DNA of 64,000 nt from Kitasatospora sp. NBC_00240 (GCF_026342405.1 NZ_JAPEMU010000001.1:124001-188000), one strand, 5' to 3'. Positions 10,600-19,287 are shown, counted from the stretch's first letter. Notes: generated from the sequence alone by a model not told the origin. Numbers and translations: made by a program.

Positions 10600-11277
10600 C
10601 ATGCTCCTTGCTTCGCGGCGCCCATGCGCGCCGCAATTCCACTACGCCGCGGCGTTGCCGCCGCGACCGTCCTACACACCCACGAACAGGAGCACCGGTA
10701 CGAACCGCCCGGGCACGATGCCGCGCTTTCGCGCGGCGCCGGCTGTTACGGACAGCGGGACACCCGGACACCGGGGAACGCGAGCCACCGGCCCCGCTCC
10801 GCCGGGTCTCCCGCCCCGCTCCGCCGGGACACCCGACCTGAAGGCGGCAGGGTGAACCCCTGCTGCATGTCGACGTGTCCAGCCGTGTTGTGGTTCCCCC
10901 GACGCCCCCGTACCCCGATCCGCCCTGCCCCGCCCCGGCCTCCCGATCCGTCCCGTCCCCCGTTCTACCAGCCCCGTTCTACCAGCCCAGGTAAGCACGG
11001 CCCACGACCGGGGTGGCCCGACGGCGCCCGACACGCCGTCGGTGAACACCCCCGGCCCAGGGCCGACCGACGGCACGCCGGGCGCCGGCGCGCAGGACCC
11101 GGGCGGTCGCCCGCCGGACGGACGGGCCGGCCCGCCCCGGACGGACCACCGGGCGACGGGACGCGCATGGACCGAACCCGCACGGCCAGCCGGGACGGGT
11201 GCCTGAAAGGCCGTGACGAATGCCCGAAGGGGCCGGGACGGGTGCCCGAAAGGCCGGGGCCGGTGCCCGAAAGGGCG
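10600..11277. other. Non-coding stretch between the esterase gene and the aspS leader
   Basis: About 680 bases with no convincing gene. Both flanking genes point away, so it holds both promoters. It contains a near-exact duplication of CCCCGTTCTACCAGCCC around 10960-10990 and, at 11197-11276, a run of four related elements described separately. Confidence 0.5.
11197..11276. repeat. Four imperfect 21-22-bp repeats next to the aspS promoter
   Basis: A core close to GGTGCCCGAAAGGCC occurs four times, with its TGCC at 11200, 11221, 11243 and 11264. The 21-22-bp spacing is about two helical turns, so all copies face the same side of the DNA. The array ends just before the putative -35 box at 11278, which suits iterated binding of an activator. 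Confidence 0.65.
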
Positions 11278-11307
11278 TTGCGACGACCGGTCCGGGCCCT
11301 CTAACCT
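11278..11307 (+). promoter_or_regulatory. Putative promoter of the T-box/aspS transcript
   Basis: TTGCGA (11278-11283) and TAACCT (11302-11307) are separated by 18 bp and resemble a primary-sigma promoter. The predicted start, near 11314, is right where the T-box stem I begins. Confidence 0.55.
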
Positions 11308-11314
11308 GTGCCCA

Positions 11315-11560
11315 ACGCGATGAGGGAGACGAGTACCCGAGGGATCCCGCGAGTCGAGAGAGCCGCCGGCAGCTGTGAAGGCGGCATCGCGCCCGAGGTG
11401 AAGACACTCCTGAGCGCGGGGAGGAAATGCCCCGCCGGCCGGCCGCCGTGATCGGGCCAGAACGAGGCTGCCGCCGATGGCGGCAGCGAAAGTGCGGTGG
11501 CACCGCGAGCCCCTTCTCGCCCGCACTCCCAAGGGATCACCCGACGTCCTACGGAGGACT
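11315..11560 (+). ncRNA. T-box riboswitch, translational type, specifier GAC
   Basis: The leader contains a stem I start (GATGAGGGAGACGAGTA at 11320-11336, with the GAGTA bulge typical of T-boxes), whose GGAG can pair with CTCC at 11407-11410. The likely specifier is GAC at 11403-11405, followed by A, meaning tRNA-Asp. The T-box core GTGGCACCGCG lies at 11497-11507; its UGGC bulge would pair with a GCCA acceptor end, and bacterial tRNA-Asp has G73. AGTGCGG (11491-11497) can pair with CCGCACT (11521-11527). There is no U-run, but GTCCT (11546-11550) can pair with AGGAC (11555-11559) and mask the ribosome site, so control is probably at translation. Uncharged tRNA-Asp should open the site. Confidence 0.85.
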
Positions 11561-11563
11561 GCG

Positions 11564-12886
11564 ATGATCCACCCCACCCCCCGTGTCCTGGTCGCCGACC
11601 TGCGGGAACACCTGGGGCGAACCGTTTCGGTCTGCGGCTGGGTGAACACCCTGCGCCTGCAACGCACGATGCAGTTCGTGCTGGTCCGGGACCACACCGG
11701 CACCACCCAGGTCACCCACCGACGCCTCGGCGCCGACGACCCGCTGGAAGAGCGGATCGAGGGACTGACCGTCGAGTCGGCCGTGCGCGTCACCGGCCTG
11801 GTGGTCGAGAACCCCGCCGTCCGGCTGGGCGGACTGGAGATCGTCCCGGAACGCGTCGAGGTGCTCAACCTCGCCGAGGCACCCCTGCCCGTGAACGAGC
11901 TCACCGGCCTGGAACACCGCCTCGACTGGCGGTTCCTGGACATCCGCCGGCGCCCCGCGGCCCAACTGCTCTTCGAGGTGCAGACCACCGTCGAACAGGC
12001 CCTGCGGGAGTTCGCGTACGCCGAGGGCTGCACCGAGATGCACACGCCCAAGCTGATGGGCACCGCCTCGGAGTCCGGCGCGGAGGTGTTCGAGCTGGGC
12101 TACTTCGGCCGCAGTGCCTACCTGGCGCAGTCCCCGCAGTTCTACAAGCAGATGGCGATCGCCGCCGGCATCGACCGGGTCTTCGAGATCGGTCCGGTGT
12201 TCCGCGCCGAACCCTCGTTCACCTCACGCCACGCGACCGAGTTCACCGGAGTGGACCTGGAACTCGCCTGGATCGAGGACGTCGAGGACGTGATGGCCTT
12301 CGAGGAACGGATGCTCGCGCACACCCTCACCCGGGTCGCCGAACAGCACGGCGCCGCGATCCAGCAGCAGTTCGGCGTGGAGGTGACCGTCCCGGCGCTG
12401 CCGTTCCCTCGGGTCACCATGGCCCGGGCCCAGGAGATCCTGCGGGCCGGCGGCTGGGACCGGGAGGGCTCGAAGACCGACCTGGACCCCGAGGGCGAGC
12501 GCGCGCTCGCCGCGCACATCCGGCAGGAGACCGGGCACGAGTTCGTGTTCGTGACCCACTATCCCGCCGGGATCCGGCCGTTCTACCACATGCGCCCGGC
12601 CGCCCGACCCGGCCTGACGCTCAGTTTCGACCTGCTGTGGAAGGGACTGGAGATCACCACCGGCGCGCAGCGCGAGCACCGGTACGAGGTACTGCTCGAA
12701 CAGGCCGCGGAGAAGGGCATCGGCACCGACTCGCTCCAGGACTACCTGAACTGCTTCCGTTACGGCTGCCCGCCGCACGGCGGACTGGGAATGGGCCTCG
12801 GCCGGGTCCTGATGGTGCTGCTCGGCCTGGACTCGATCCGCGAGGCCACCTTCCTGTTCCGTGGGCCCAACCGGCTGACCCCGTAG
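11564..12886 (+). CDS. aspS: Archaeal-type aspartate--tRNA(Asp/Asn) ligase
   Basis: A 440-residue class II synthetase with an N-terminal OB anticodon-binding domain (VSVCGWVNTLRLQRTMQFVL) and the AsxRS catalytic core: motif 2 around RVFEIGPVFRAEPSFTSRH and motif 3 GGLGMGLGRVLMVLLGL. It lacks the bacterial GAD insertion, so it is the short archaeal form, not the usual bacterial AspRS. The ATG at 11564 has GGAGG six bases upstream inside the T-box sequestering hairpin. Actinomycetes normally carry a ~590-residue AspRS elsewhere, so this is probably a second enzyme made when charged tRNA-Asp is scarce, or when the main enzyme is inhibited. Whether it also charges tRNA-Asn is not visible. Confidence 0.86.
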   Translation: MIHPTPRVLVADLREHLGRTVSVCGWVNTLRLQRTMQFVLVRDHTGTTQVTHRRLGADDPLEERIEGLTVESAVRVTGLVVENPAVRLGGLEIVPERVEVLNLAEAPLPVNELTGLEHRLDWRFLDIRRRPAAQLLFEVQTTVEQALREFAYAEGCTEMHTPKLMGTASESGAEVFELGYFGRSAYLAQSPQFYKQMAIAAGIDRVFEIGPVFRAEPSFTSRHATEFTGVDLELAWIEDVEDVMAFEERMLAHTLTRVAEQHGAAIQQQFGVEVTVPALPFPRVTMARAQEILRAGGWDREGSKTDLDPEGERALAAHIRQETGHEFVFVTHYPAGIRPFYHMRPAARPGLTLSFDLLWKGLEITTGAQREHRYEVLLEQAAEKGIGTDSLQDYLNCFRYGCPPHGGLGMGLGRVLMVLLGLDSIREATFLFRGPNRLTP

Positions 12887-12932
12887 GTCTCCCGATCCGG
12901 CCGGCGGCCGGCGGTGGCTGAGCCTGCCGACG

Positions 12933-12964
12933 CCCGGACGAGGACCGTCGAGTCCTCGTCCGGG
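12933..12964 (+). terminator. Intrinsic terminator of aspS
   Basis: A perfect 13-bp stem (CCCGGACGAGGAC, 12933-12945, with GTCCTCGTCCGGG, 12952-12964) closes a six-base loop 47 bp after the aspS stop. The 3' arm is partly repeated once more just downstream. Confidence 0.85.
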
Positions 12965-13097
12965 CCGTCGAGTCCTCGTCCCGGCGCCGGGCCGCGCAGG
13001 TGACGCGGCACGGCACCGCGCACACGGCCCGGGCGGGTGGCCGACACCCTGCGCTGCCGACCACCCGCACCCCGTCAAGACAGGTCCAGGACGCCGA

Positions 13098-13667
13098 CTA
13101 CCCGCAGGAGTCGCAGATTCCGGTCGCCGGCAGCTGCACGTAGCAGCCGGGGCAGATCGGTGCGGCCGGCTCGGGGAGCCGTGCGCGTCGGCGCTCGATC
13201 GCGGCCAGCAACCGGGGTGCGAGTGCCGGGACCCCGCCGCCGGGCGGCAGGGCGGCGCCGAAGCGGCGGTAGCAGTCCAGCCGGGCGGCGGCCGCGTGGT
13301 TCTCACGGTCGGTCTCCTCGGCGACCGCGGTCTCCCCCGCGATCGCCAGGACTTCCCGGTAGCCCTCGCCGACCATCCCGTCACTGGTGCGCACGACCAG
13401 TGCCGTCAGCGGCGGGTCACCACGCCGGTGGGCCTCGCGGACCACATGGCCCAGCACGCCGCCGATCCAGTTGTGCAGAAGCGCGGTCGTCCGGACGCCG
13501 GACGCCTTCTGGACCACCTCCGCCAGTTCCTTGTAGGTGATGACGGCGTGATAGGTCCCCGCCACGGTGACCAGGTGCGGATAGGCCTCCCCGGCCCAGA
13601 GCTGCTGGGCCTCCGCCGCCGCGACCGGAGAACCGTCCGCCTCACGCCAATAGCTGCGCTGTGCCAT
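13098..13667 (-). CDS. Hypothetical protein with C-terminal zinc-ribbon-like Cys4
   Basis: A 189-residue soluble protein I do not recognise. The first ~110 residues are alpha-helical with an ITYKELAEVVQ segment and a GDPPLTALVV segment. The extreme C-terminus carries two CxxC pairs (ICPGCYVQLPATGICDSCG), which probably bind zinc and often contact nucleic acid or protein. It stands alone between the aspS terminator and a GNAT gene. A role in DNA or RNA metabolism is possible but not shown. Confidence 0.75.
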   Translation of the reverse strand: MAQRSYWREADGSPVAAAEAQQLWAGEAYPHLVTVAGTYHAVITYKELAEVVQKASGVRTTALLHNWIGGVLGHVVREAHRRGDPPLTALVVRTSDGMVGEGYREVLAIAGETAVAEETDRENHAAAARLDCYRRFGAALPPGGGVPALAPRLLAAIERRRARLPEPAAPICPGCYVQLPATGICDSCG

Positions 13668-13965
13668 GCACCCGCCCTGTCCGTCGATCAGTGGTCACGG
13701 CCCGGCCGGGGCGTGATCGGTGACGTTCCGCGGCGGCCGCTCCGACCACGTGGCAGGCATCAGCCCGGCCGGGCCTCTCCGGAGCCGGACCACTTCGCAC
13801 GCCTGACGACCACCGGACCCATCGCCGGGCCACCGCGTCGGCGCCCATCTTGCTCCCGTCCGGGCCCGCACTCAACTTCCGTCGACAAAGCGACCGTTCG
13901 CGCGCACGAGCGCCCGCGGGCGGCGAACCCGGCGAACTACACCCACGGGGGTGGTCCGGCCGGCC

Positions 13966-14514
13966 TCAGATCGTGATCCAGTACCGCCGTACCGTCCCGA
14001 ACTCGGTCTCCTGGACGCCCTCCAGAACGCCGCCTTGACGCTCGATCGTCCGGACCGAGGCGATGTTGTCGGCCGCGCAGACCAGGAGCAGCCGGCCAAG
14101 ACCGAGGGCCCGTGCCTCGTCGAGCATCCGGCCCAGTGCCCAGGCCGCCAGGCCGCGCCGGCGGGAGGACGGCCGGACGCCGTAGCCGATGTGGCCGAAC
14201 CGCAGCACGAAGTCGCCGGGCCCGTACCGCAGGGCGATCCCGCCGTGCACCCGGCCGTCCTCGACGATCCACCGGTAAACCGCGCCCGCCCGGCCGGACT
14301 TCCCCTGCCGCTGCCCCTGCTGCAGCTCCGACCCCGGCACCGGCACCGGCTGATCGGCCAGCCGCGCCACCCAGGCCGCGAACCCGGCCGACGAGTCGAC
14401 CTCGTCGGAGCGCCGTAGCCCGAACCCGTCCTCGTGGGCGCCGGGCCCCCACTCGCCACGGGCCTCCAGCCAGGCGGCATGCAGACGGACGGTGGGCGCG
14501 ATCAGTTCAGGCAT
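13966..14514 (-). CDS. GNAT-family N-acetyltransferase
   Basis: About 182 residues with the acetyl-CoA loop in VRPSSRRRGLAAWALGRML and the later strand pattern of GNAT enzymes (DNIASVRTIERQGGVLEG). The start MPELIAPTVRL at 14514 is preferred; an ATG at 14556 would add an arginine-rich stretch with no better ribosome site. The C-terminal part (EFGTVRRYWITI) is typical of small-molecule acetyltransferases in streptomycetes. The substrate is unknown. Confidence 0.85.
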   Translation of the reverse strand: MPELIAPTVRLHAAWLEARGEWGPGAHEDGFGLRRSDEVDSSAGFAAWVARLADQPVPVPGSELQQGQRQGKSGRAGAVYRWIVEDGRVHGGIALRYGPGDFVLRFGHIGYGVRPSSRRRGLAAWALGRMLDEARALGLGRLLLVCAADNIASVRTIERQGGVLEGVQETEFGTVRRYWITI

Positions 14515-14676
14515 GGCGCGACGATACCGACCGCATCCGACGACTGCCACCCGCAATCCGACGTGAGCTCACGTCCCCCATAACGGACGGCTCACCAACT
14601 CCCGCCATTGCCATGTCACTTGACTGCCCCCGTCGCAAGGGCCGAAGTTCACCTGGGTCCGCGAGCATGGCCGGCC

Positions 14677-16218
14677 ATGAGGAACCTCAGTCGCCGCATC
14701 TTCATCCTGGGCGGGCTCACCACCGCTGGCGCCGCCGCGCTCCAACTCGGGGCGATGGCCCAGCCGTCGGCCGCCGCCTCCACCCCCTTCCCCTTCACGC
14801 TCGGCGTCGCCTCCGGAGAGCCGGACGACAGCAGCGTGGTGCTCTGGACGCGTCTGGCCCCCGCACCGACCAACGCGGACGGTCAGGGCGGCATGCCCAA
14901 CACCGACGTCGCCGTCGACTGGCAGGTGTCGACCAGCCAGAACTTCACCACCCTCGTCAGCTCCGGCACGGTCACCGCCCGCTACGCCCAGGCCCACGCG
15001 GTGCACGCGCTGGCCGGTGGACTCGCCCCGGACTCGGAGTACTACTACCGGTTCCGGGCCCAGGGGTTCATCTCCCCGGTGGGCCGGACCCGCACCGCGC
15101 CGGCGCCGGGCACGGTCGGGCGTGACTTCACCATGGCGTTCGCCTCGTGCGCCCACTACGAGAGCGGCTACTACACCGCCTACCGCCGGATGGCCGACGA
15201 CCGCCCCGACCTGATCCTGCACCTGGGCGACTACATCTACGAGGGCGGCGCCACCACCACGGGGGTACGCCAGCACCTCGGCGGCGAGATCGTGTCGCTG
15301 GCCGACTACCGCCGCCGCTACGCGCTCTACCGCAGCGACCCGGACCTGCAGGCCGCGCACGCGATCGCGCCGTGGCTGGTGGTGCCGGACGACCACGAGG
15401 TGGAGAACAACTACGCCAACATGGTCCGCGCCGACAGCAGCCCCGCGTTGACGGCGGCCCAGTGGACCGCGCGACGCACCGCCGCGTACCAGGCCTACTT
15501 CGAGAACATGCCGCTGCGGGCCGCCGCGACGCCCTCCGGCAACAGCATCCAGCTCTACCGCCGGGTCCGCTGGGGCACCCTCGCCACGTTCCACATGCTC
15601 GACACCCGTCAGTTCCGCGACGACCAGGCCTGCGGCGACGGGACGAAGGTCTGCGCCGACGCCGATCTGGCCAACCGTTCGATCACCGGCACGGCCCAGG
15701 AGTCATGGCTGCTCGACGGACTCGGCCAGCACTTGAGCACCTGGGACCTCATCGGCCAGCAGGTCTTCTTCGCCCGCAACGTGAACGCGTCCGGCGCGAT
15801 GAACATGGACGCCTGGGACGGGTACCGGGCCGGCCGGGCGCGGATCCAGCAGGGCATCATCGACCGGGCCGTACGCAACCCCGTCGTCCTCACCGGCGAC
15901 GTGCACGCGTCGTGGGGCAACGACCTCAAGGCCGACTACGCCGATCCGTCGTCGGCGACGATCGGCTCCGAGCTGGTCTGCACCTCCATCACCAGCGGCG
16001 GCGACGGGAGCGCCACCACGGCGATCCCCAACGGGTCGCTCAACCCGCACCTGCGCTTCTACTCCAACCGGCGCGGCTACGTCCGCACGCAGATCACGCC
16101 GTCGCAGCTCACCGCCGACTTCCGGTCGGTGGCGTCGGTGACCGAGCACGGCGTCGCGGCGACCACCGCCAAGACCTTCATCATCCACGACGGACAGCCG
16201 GGGTTGGCCGATGCGTAA
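14677..16218 (+). CDS. phoD: Secreted alkaline phosphatase/phosphodiesterase, PhoD family
   Basis: This 513-residue protein has a Tat signal (SRRIFILGG, then an Ala-rich stretch ending near AAAS), an N-terminal PhoD domain (FTLGVASGEPDDSSVVLWTRLAP) and the metallophosphatase core: FASCAHYESGYY, LHLGDYIYEG, VPDDHEVENNY and LTGDVHASWGND. PhoD enzymes fold before export and use iron and calcium to release phosphate from phosphodiesters and monoesters outside the cell. The ATG at 14677 directly precedes the Tat motif. The gene overlaps the next secreted-protein gene by 8 bp, so the two are co-translated. No clear PHO box is seen upstream. Confidence 0.92.
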   Translation: MRNLSRRIFILGGLTTAGAAALQLGAMAQPSAAASTPFPFTLGVASGEPDDSSVVLWTRLAPAPTNADGQGGMPNTDVAVDWQVSTSQNFTTLVSSGTVTARYAQAHAVHALAGGLAPDSEYYYRFRAQGFISPVGRTRTAPAPGTVGRDFTMAFASCAHYESGYYTAYRRMADDRPDLILHLGDYIYEGGATTTGVRQHLGGEIVSLADYRRRYALYRSDPDLQAAHAIAPWLVVPDDHEVENNYANMVRADSSPALTAAQWTARRTAAYQAYFENMPLRAAATPSGNSIQLYRRVRWGTLATFHMLDTRQFRDDQACGDGTKVCADADLANRSITGTAQESWLLDGLGQHLSTWDLIGQQVFFARNVNASGAMNMDAWDGYRAGRARIQQGIIDRAVRNPVVLTGDVHASWGNDLKADYADPSSATIGSELVCTSITSGGDGSATTAIPNGSLNPHLRFYSNRRGYVRTQITPSQLTADFRSVASVTEHGVAATTAKTFIIHDGQPGLADA

Positions 16219-17473
16219 GCTCTCAGTTCTCGGCGCGGCCGCCGCGGGCTTCGCGGCGGTCCTCGTCATGGTCTCCCCGGCCTCGGCGGCGGGGCCCTCG
16301 TCCTGGGTGACGGCGAACAGCGACGCCACCGGTGACCAGGACTCCTCCTCGATCGCGACCGACCGCCTCGGCGACGTCGCGGTGGTCTGGGAGGACGACC
16401 GCGACTCGACCGACCCCGGCGACAACGCGCACAGCGACGTGTGGGTGCGGACGTTCCGTAACGGCGTCCCGGCCTACGAGACGAAGCTCTCGGCCGGTGG
16501 GACCGCCGGCACGGCCTGGCGGCATCTCCAGCCCGACGTGGGACTCGACGACCGGGGCAACGCCGTCGTCGTGTGGGCGGAGGACCCGGACGGCAACGGG
16601 CTCTACAACATCGTCTACCGGGTGCTCTCCCCGACCGGCGCGGTCCTCGGCTCCGGTCGGGCCAACGCGAGCGCCGACGGCCAGCAGATCCACCCGCGGG
16701 TCGCGGTCGATCCGGACGGCGCGCCGGGCAGCACCACCGCGGTCGCGTTCTCCGTGGTGTGGGAGGACATCCAGGGCACCGCGGCGGCGACGGTGAAGGC
16801 GGCCGGGTTCACCGGGACCACGACGAAGGCCTACGAGGTGACGGTCAACGCGGCCGGCGGGGCGCACCACAACCCCGACGTCGCGACCTCCGCCTCGGGC
16901 GACGCCGTCGTGGTCTGGGACGAGGACACCGACAACAACGGCTACTACCAGATCGGTCTGGTGAAGCTGGCCAAGGCGAACGGGGCCGTCGCACTCACCC
17001 GCCGCAGCGCCAACAGCCTCGGCGGCGGGCAGCAGCAGCGCCCGGCCGTGGCCGCCGACTTCAACGGCGACTTCGCCGTGGCATGGGAGTCCGATCACAC
17101 CGGCACCCGTGGCGTCTGGGCCCGGTCGTTCACCGCGACCGGCACCGCCGGCTCCGCCGAGGTGGAGATCTCCGGCGGGGCCGGAGCCGGCAATCCCACC
17201 GTCGGCATCGACGACCAGCGCGACGCCGTGGTCGGCTGGAGCGTCGCCGGCACCGATCCGGCGGTCTGGGCCCGAGGCCTCAACCCCGACGGCACCTTCG
17301 CCGGCCGGCTGCCGGCCCAGTCCGTCAGCCAGGTCACGACCGGTCGGCAGGAGCAGGCCGCGGTGGCCTCCTCCCCGTTCGGCACGCTCGCGATGTCGTA
17401 CACCGACGACAACGACGGCAACACCTTCGACCAGGTCCTGCTGAGTCTGGGCGCGACCAACTCGGACTGGTGA
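16211..17473 (+). CDS. Secreted beta-propeller-like repeat protein
   Basis: A 420-residue protein with a Sec signal peptide (cleavage near PASAA) and six or seven repeats of ~50 residues built around P(D/A)VA...GDAVVVWDED(T/R)D. The repeated D-x-D-N-G-like turns suggest calcium-binding blades of a propeller. I do not recognise a catalytic site. It overlaps phoD by 8 bp and is followed by a strong terminator, so it is the last gene of a two-gene operon. It may be a scaffold, a surface anchor or a substrate-binding partner of the phosphatase; this is inferred from coupling only. Confidence 0.82.
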   Translation: MRKLSVLGAAAAGFAAVLVMVSPASAAGPSSWVTANSDATGDQDSSSIATDRLGDVAVVWEDDRDSTDPGDNAHSDVWVRTFRNGVPAYETKLSAGGTAGTAWRHLQPDVGLDDRGNAVVVWAEDPDGNGLYNIVYRVLSPTGAVLGSGRANASADGQQIHPRVAVDPDGAPGSTTAVAFSVVWEDIQGTAAATVKAAGFTGTTTKAYEVTVNAAGGAHHNPDVATSASGDAVVVWDEDTDNNGYYQIGLVKLAKANGAVALTRRSANSLGGGQQQRPAVAADFNGDFAVAWESDHTGTRGVWARSFTATGTAGSAEVEISGGAGAGNPTVGIDDQRDAVVGWSVAGTDPAVWARGLNPDGTFAGRLPAQSVSQVTTGRQEQAAVASSPFGTLAMSYTDDNDGNTFDQVLLSLGATNSDW

Positions 17474-17516
17474 CGTCCTGACGATTGCGGGGTGAACATC
17501 TGCCCCGGGTGCCGTC

Positions 17517-17550
17517 GGGCGCCCACATCCGCGGCCGGGTGTGGGCGCCC
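17517..17550 (+). terminator. Intrinsic terminator of the phoD operon
   Basis: GGGCGCCCACA (17517-17527) pairs perfectly with TGTGGGCGCCC (17540-17550) over 11 bp and is followed by TT. It lies between two converging genes and may act both ways. Confidence 0.88.
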
Positions 17551-17647
17551 TTCCGCGGCCCGAACCGCTCGGGCAGGTCCGCCCACGGCGTCCCGGCCCG
17601 GTGCGGCAGCCCCGCCCGGGCGCCGTTGGGTGCACCACCCGGGCGGG

Positions 17648-18214
17648 TCAGCGGCCGAACAGCCGTCGCAGGCCGCGGCGTTCGGGCCTCGCCTGCGGTT
17701 GGGGCGGGGACGGGCGGGTGACCGCAACGGCGGGCGCCGGCTCGTCCAGGAGCGCCACCACTGCCGTCAGGAAGGCCGCCAACTCCGGTGCCGGACCGGA
17801 ACCGAGGTTGGCATGGCTGCCGTCCGCCCATTCGCCGAGCACCGTGTACGGCTCCCCGGTGAACGGGTTCACCGCGAGCTCCAAGGTGAAGTACCGGCAG
17901 TGGTCGGCGCCGTCCGGCTGCACGACGGCGGTGTAGTACGCCTCGGCCGGTCCGGCGGGCCGCGGCAGCACGACCACCAGCAGCCGGTGCGGACCCAAGG
18001 TGATCAGATGCGCGTCCAGGCCGTCGCTCGGCAGCCGTTCCTCGGCAGGCAGCCGCCCGCCGAAGTCGTCCCAGAGGGTGACCAGCCCGGCCCCGAACCC
18101 CTGGGCCGGGACGCCCTCCAGCATCCGCGGCCCGAGGTCCCGGGCAAGGCCCGCGAGCACCTGATGCGCGAACCGGTAGTGATGGGGCCGAGGTTCGTTC
18201 TCCACGATGTCCAT
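17648..18214 (-). CDS. Hypothetical cytosolic protein
   Basis: About 188 residues (195 if the GTG at 18235 is used). It is acidic and has no membrane segment. The middle part (HCRYFTLELAVNPFTGEPYTVLGEW) looks like a mixed alpha/beta fold, and the C-terminus is a proline/arginine tail ending RRGLRRLFGR. I do not recognise the family. The gene faces the phoD terminator and is transcribed away from soxR's end. Confidence 0.65.
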   Translation of the reverse strand: MDIVENEPRPHHYRFAHQVLAGLARDLGPRMLEGVPAQGFGAGLVTLWDDFGGRLPAEERLPSDGLDAHLITLGPHRLLVVVLPRPAGPAEAYYTAVVQPDGADHCRYFTLELAVNPFTGEPYTVLGEWADGSHANLGSGPAPELAAFLTAVVALLDEPAPAVAVTRPSPPQPQARPERRGLRRLFGR

Positions 18215-18402
18215 GCGCGGAAGTATGTCGATCACACCGGGATCGGCCGAATCGCCTTCCCCGGCGGCGGTGCGGCGCTTCGGCGAGACCGGCTGTGGCC
18301 AGCGGTCGCTGCGCCAGGTGACATCTCAGCAGTGGCCGCGGACCACCCGCCGCCGCGGCCCCGGACGCCTCCCGGTCGGCGCGCCCAGCTGGGCGCCGTC
18401 GC

Positions 18403-18867
18403 TCACAGCCGCCGGGGCCCGGCGCCGTCCTCGGCGAGCGCATCGCCGGGGTTCAGCAGGGCGCATGCCTTCATCGAGAGACATCCGCAGCCGATGCAGC
18501 CGGTGAGTTCGGCCTCGAGGCGCTCGATGGTCTGCCGACGCTCCTCCAGCCGGTGCTTCCAGCCACGCGAGGCGCGCTGCCACTCCTGGTGACTCGGCGG
18601 ACGGTCGAGCGGCACATCGGCGAACGCCTCCCGGAGGTCCTGCAACGGGATGCCGATCCGTTTGGCCACCGATACCAGGGCGACCCGGCGCAGCATGTGC
18701 CGGGGGTAGCGGCGCTGGTTGCGTTCGTCGCGCTCGGACGCGATCAGGCCGAGCTCTTCGTAGAACCGTAGCGCGGAGACCGCCGCCCCGGTCCGCGCGC
18801 TCACCTCGCCGATGCTCAGCCAGTCGTCCGGGGTGGCCCGGTCGTCGCCAGGGCGATAGTTCGTCAT
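18403..18867 (-). CDS. soxR: Redox-sensing MerR-family regulator SoxR
   Basis: A 154-residue MerR protein with an N-terminal helix-turn-helix (LSIGEVSARTGAAVSALRFYEELGL), a dimerisation helix and the SoxR cysteine cluster CIGCGCLSMKAC that holds a [2Fe-2S] centre. In actinomycetes SoxR responds to redox-cycling compounds, often the producer's own pigments. The ATG has AAGGAGG six bases upstream. Its promoter and that of the divergent ferredoxin share the SoxR box at 18886-18903. Confidence 0.95.
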   Translation of the reverse strand: MTNYRPGDDRATPDDWLSIGEVSARTGAAVSALRFYEELGLIASERDERNQRRYPRHMLRRVALVSVAKRIGIPLQDLREAFADVPLDRPPSHQEWQRASRGWKHRLEERRQTIERLEAELTGCIGCGCLSMKACALLNPGDALAEDGAGPRRL

Positions 18868-18885
18868 GCGGGGCCTCCTTGTTGA

Positions 18886-18903
18886 CCTCAAGCTTACTTG
18901 AGG
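18886..18903. promoter_or_regulatory. SoxR box
   Basis: CCTCAAGCTTACTTGAGG is an 18-bp element with perfect 7-bp arms. It closely matches the known SoxR operator and lies between soxR and the ferredoxin gene, 19 bp from the soxR start. Confidence 0.92.
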
Positions 18904-18963
18904 CCCTACGGTCGGCTGCGTCGGAACGGCAAGCAGCAACGACCGGAAGAGGACGGTAGTCCG

Positions 18964-19287
18964 ATGACCTTTGTGATCGCCCTGCCCTGCGTGGACGTCA
19001 AGGACAAGGCATGCATCGACGAGTGCCCCCTCGACTGCATCTACGAGGGAGAGCGCATGGTCTACATCAACCCGGACGAATGCATCGACTGCGGCGCGTG
19101 CGAGCCGGTCTGCCCCGTCGAGGCGATCCTCTTCGAGGACGACACCCCGGAGGAGTGGAAGCACTTCACCGCCGTGAACGCCGAGTTCTTCGCGGACCTC
19201 GGCTCCCCCGGCAGCAGCGCGAAGCTCGGACCGATCGGAAGGGACCATCCGATCGTGGCGGCGCTGCCGTTTCAGGGAGCTGAGTGA
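18964..19287 (+). CDS. fdxA: 7Fe ferredoxin
   Basis: This 107-residue protein matches FdxA-type ferredoxins with a [3Fe-4S] and a [4Fe-4S] cluster: CIDECPLDCI in the first half and CIDCGACEPVCPVEAI in the second, then an ~45-residue C-terminal extension. It is divergent from soxR across a single SoxR box, so it is probably induced by redox stress and may carry electrons to a reductase or cytochrome P450, or help re-reduce SoxR. The last two roles are inference. Confidence 0.93.
   Translation: MTFVIALPCVDVKDKACIDECPLDCIYEGERMVYINPDECIDCGACEPVCPVEAILFEDDTPEEWKHFTAVNAEFFADLGSPGSSAKLGPIGRDHPIVAALPFQGAE

Noticed and set aside
11315..11560. T-box acting as a transcription terminator
   Set aside because: No run of U follows any hairpin, and the ribosome site itself is in a hairpin, so translational control fits better.
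10672..12063. 463-codon minus-strand frame opposite the T-box and aspS
   Set aside because: It overlaps a conserved RNA leader and a certain synthetase, and has only low-complexity residues.
12965..12982. Second aspS terminator
   Set aside because: It repeats only the 3' arm of the first hairpin and has no matching 5' arm of its own.
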